Shown here piece after piece: positions 14,807 through 16,510 of a DNA stretch of 16,510 nucleotides. The stretch covers positions 1-16,510 of the forward strand of contig JAEZCR010000083.1 of the NCBI GenBank assembly GCA_023433465.1, read 5' to 3'. The translations under genes and the position numbers were made by a program. The notes beneath the pieces were generated by a model. The model was not told the origin of the DNA, searched no databases, and worked only from the letters and a program-made list of their open reading frames with translations. Source of the stretch: Pseudomonadota bacterium (lineage in GTDB: Bacteria; Pseudomonadota; Gammaproteobacteria; Steroidobacterales; Steroidobacteraceae). The first letter of the stretch is position 1. Each line of letters starts with the position of its first letter.

Positions 14807-16317
14807 TGCTCCACTTCCCGCCTGAACCCTTCCACCGACAGAAAGGCGCGGACCCTCTCCGCGCCGATGGCGGCGCGGATGATGCTGAATGTATTGCCGG
14901 GTCCGCAACCGTGCCAGGCGCCACGGATTTCGGGGTTTGCCCGCAGGTAGTCGTGAAACTGGGAGCCGCTGCGCCAGTAGAAGTGAGTGCAACCACTCAA
15001 ATCGGCCAGGGGAGCGGCCCGTTCGAGCCGGTAGGTGGCGATCCGCTCGCTGAAGGGGGAGTCGTAGCCCAATTCGTGCGTGAACTTGACCCACCGCTCA
15101 ATGCGCGGAAACAAAATGCTGACGGCCGTCCTTTCGTTCTCGCCCAGGCTCTCGTCGCTGCCGTGGACCCAGATGCCGCGCGCGGCAAGCCGCCGCCAGG
15201 TGTCGATGCCGGCGCTCCAGACGATCTGGCCCGGGCGCGGAGCGAATCCATCGGGCCACGCCTCGGAGCGCGCGACGAAGAGGCCGATTCGTGCATCCGC
15301 GAATTGGTCATGCCGTACCTGCAACGCGACGCGACGATAGGACTCGGCGCCGACGGCATCTCCGGTCCACACGGCGTCATGGCTGCGCGCGGGCGGCAGC
15401 GGTGAATCGTGGCGGCGCAGCTCTGCGCCCTGGATCCACTGTCCCGCGCGCTGGCCGCGCGTGAACTCGACCTCGCCGCAATGCACGGGGATGATGGATA
15501 CCCCGAAAGGGTGATCCTCGTCGCCGGTCGGCGCGAGTTGCGCCCGTTCGGCGAGCACGCGATCGAAGGTGGCCGCATGGTTGATGCTGGCTAACAACTC
15601 CGCGAGATCGGGGCGGTCGCGGCGGATCTCGAGCGCGAGCGCGCCCTGCCCCGGGGCAGTGGGATTGAGGGCGAGCGGCAGGACCATGAGCTCGCAGGCA
15701 TTGAGTATCGCGCGCACGCGTTCGCGGGCAGGAGCGAATTCGGGCTCGCTGGATTCGAGCAGGCGATCGATGTTCGCCTTCGCGACGACGAGCGCCGCTG
15801 CGTCGGAACTCATCAGTTGCTCGAGCCGCGCGATGCAGTCGCCACGCGCGAGCGCGAACGTGACGAGCGGTGCGCGGATCGGCAGCGCCCATTGCAGGAA
15901 ACCGGAGAGATTCGTGCGGCGGCGAGCCGATGACGACAACACGCGCAGCTCGGAGTTGTGGCGCCCTTCGAGGCAGCTCTTCTTCACGAGCAGCAGATCG
16001 CGCGTGTCGGCGCGCCGCAAGGTCGCTGCGATGTACGTCTGCGGATGGTCGGCGAAGGGGACGTCTTTCCACAGGTGTACCGCGACGTCGATCGCGTTCG
16101 CGCGGAGCGCGACGCTGAGATCGCCGGTGTAGCCGCCGAGGCGCAGGAGCTCGGGCAAAGGCTTGTCGAGTTCGCGATCGGCCGGCGAAGACAATAAGGA
16201 GTACCGGACCTCGACGCCGGGGTTGCGCGCCATCAACGCATTGCCGACCAGACGCGCCTGCACCTGCGCCAGTACGCTGGCGCGTGCGCCTAACACGATG
16301 GGACGTCGGAATGTCAT
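14803..16317 (-). CDS. HemC-like (porphobilinogen deaminase) fused to HemD-like (uroporphyrinogen III synthase) domain
   Basis: The protein has 504 residues. Residues 5-300 align with HemC: LGARASVLAQVQARLV, HLWKDVPF with D85 equivalent to the catalytic Asp84 of Escherichia coli, SSSARRRTNL (R132-R134), LARGD (R158), and APGQGALALEIR at 221-232. The expected cofactor-attachment block GGC(H/Q)..IG reads GDEDHPFG, with Glu267 in place of the cysteine that binds dipyrromethane; the codon is clear in the sequence. Residues about 345-504 resemble HemD: GLFVARSEAWP, VWSAGIDTWRRLAARGIWV, DESLGENE, FYWRSGSQF and CGPGNT. This layout resembles the HemC-HemD fusions of Bacteroidetes and Leptospira. The ATG giving MTFRRPIVLGARAS was chosen because the longer frame from 16392 would cross the sigma-54 promoter. 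It heads the hemB-cysG operon. The HemD call is fold-level and less sure than the HemC call. Confidence 0.85.
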   Translation of the reverse strand: MTFRRPIVLGARASVLAQVQARLVGNALMARNPGVEVRYSLLSSPADRELDKPLPELLRLGGYTGDLSVALRANAIDVAVHLWKDVPFADHPQTYIAATLRRADTRDLLLVKKSCLEGRHNSELRVLSSSARRRTNLSGFLQWALPIRAPLVTFALARGDCIARLEQLMSSDAAALVVAKANIDRLLESSEPEFAPARERVRAILNACELMVLPLALNPTAPGQGALALEIRRDRPDLAELLASINHAATFDRVLAERAQLAPTGDEDHPFGVSIIPVHCGEVEFTRGQRAGQWIQGAELRRHDSPLPPARSHDAVWTGDAVGAESYRRVALQVRHDQFADARIGLFVARSEAWPDGFAPRPGQIVWSAGIDTWRRLAARGIWVHGSDESLGENERTAVSILFPRIERWVKFTHELGYDSPFSERIATYRLERAAPLADLSGCTHFYWRSGSQFHDYLRANPEIRGAWHGCGPGNTFSIIRAAIGAERVRAFLSVEGFRREVEQ

Positions 16318-16335
16318 AGCCTGATTCGTGTACTC

Positions 16336-16351
16336 AGCAAGCCCTGTGCCA
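16336..16351 (-). promoter_or_regulatory. Sigma-54 (-24/-12) promoter of the hemCD-hemB-cysG operon
   Basis: The minus strand reads TGGCACAGGGCTTGCT, matching every defined position of TGGCAYR-N4-TTGCW. The predicted transcription start is near 16325, leaving a leader of only about 8 bases before the ATG at 16317, with AGG of a weak ribosome-binding site inside it. This is the same promoter class as the one ahead of nirB, so siroheme supply and nitrite reductase are probably switched on together by a nitrogen-control activator such as NtrC. The activator identity is inference. Confidence 0.82.
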
Positions 16352-16440
16352 TTTACGAATAGTGTGACAGTTGCCACCGGATTCGCATTCACGCGCCGTC
16401 GCGGTGCGACTCCATCGCGCCACGCTCGATCAGAGGGCGG

Positions 16441-16475
16441 GTGGGGATAGTGGTGCCGGTGTAAAAAGTGGGGAT
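16441..16475. repeat. Direct repeat GTGGGGAT, 27 bases start to start, upstream of the sigma-54 promoter
   Basis: GTGGGGAT occurs at 16441-16448 and again at 16468-16475 on the plus strand. Between them lies TGGTGC (16451-16456), which equals one NtrC half-site. The cluster sits about 115-150 bases upstream of the predicted sigma-54 transcription start, a normal distance for an enhancer. No second NtrC half-site is correctly spaced, so activator binding is only a suggestion. The rest of 16352-16510 holds no gene I can support. Confidence 0.35.
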
Positions 16476-16510
16476 TAGCGTGGCCGTCGCGTCAGGCGCG
16501 CGTGAACGAC

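Noticed and set aside
15493..15540. Frameshift or pseudogene at the HemC cysteine block
   Set aside because: The frame is continuous for 504 codons, flanking blocks on both sides stay in register, and the stop overlaps the next start precisely.
16318..16392. Upstream start extending the HemC-HemD gene by 25 residues
   Set aside because: The extension crosses the sigma-54 promoter, and HemC proteins normally start a few residues before the GxRxS block.
16475..16510. 3' end of an upstream minus-strand gene (ending RRPR and stop) or start of a divergent plus-strand gene at 16480
   Set aside because: Both frames are open to the edge but too short to tell apart; neither shows a recognisable motif.

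Overview
All genes in this window that I can support lie on the minus strand, so transcription runs from high to low coordinates. Both ends carry assimilatory nitrate/nitrite metabolism. The high GC content, NirB/NasA type, bifunctional CysG, sigma-54 promoters and a small membrane protein with an NPYxPP N-terminus suggest a free-living proteobacterium, probably a gammaproteobacterium of the Xanthomonadales/Steroidobacterales kind. That assignment is inference from protein style only.

Block 1 (16351 to 12450) is a tetrapyrrole module. A sigma-54 type -24/-12 promoter is followed by a HemC-HemD-like fusion, HemB, and the siroheme synthase CysG. The three genes overlap by a few bases (ATGA, TGATG) and so look translationally coupled. 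Together they would turn 5-aminolevulinate into siroheme, the prosthetic group of NirB. The puzzle is that the HemC half has Glu where the cysteine that carries the dipyrromethane cofactor should be.

Block 2 (12374 to 6226) is a run of twelve small genes with no obvious nitrogen role: two DUF6624-type paralogues (one exported, one cytosolic), a 63-residue membrane protein, a stand-alone signal peptidase II, a SUKH/SMI1-KNR4 protein, a PAP2-like membrane phosphatase, two VOC proteins, a SnoaL-like protein, a retropepsin-like aspartic protease and two small four-helix membrane proteins. Many are coupled by 4-base overlaps or gaps of 5 to 7 bases.

Block 3 (6141 to 1) is the nitrate assimilation operon. 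A second sigma-54 promoter with a full consensus match is followed by nirB, then a gene fusing NirD to a complete FAD/NAD(P)H oxidoreductase module, then nasA, which runs off the left edge after 665 codons. NasA would reduce nitrate to nitrite, and NirB/NirD with siroheme and NADH would take nitrite to ammonium. The extra FAD module may supply electrons to NasA. No nitrate transporter or regulator gene is in view.

No rRNA, tRNA, CRISPR array, insertion sequence or integrase was seen. No gene-free stretch exceeds 300 bases; the longest is 16318-16510, which holds the block 1 promoter.
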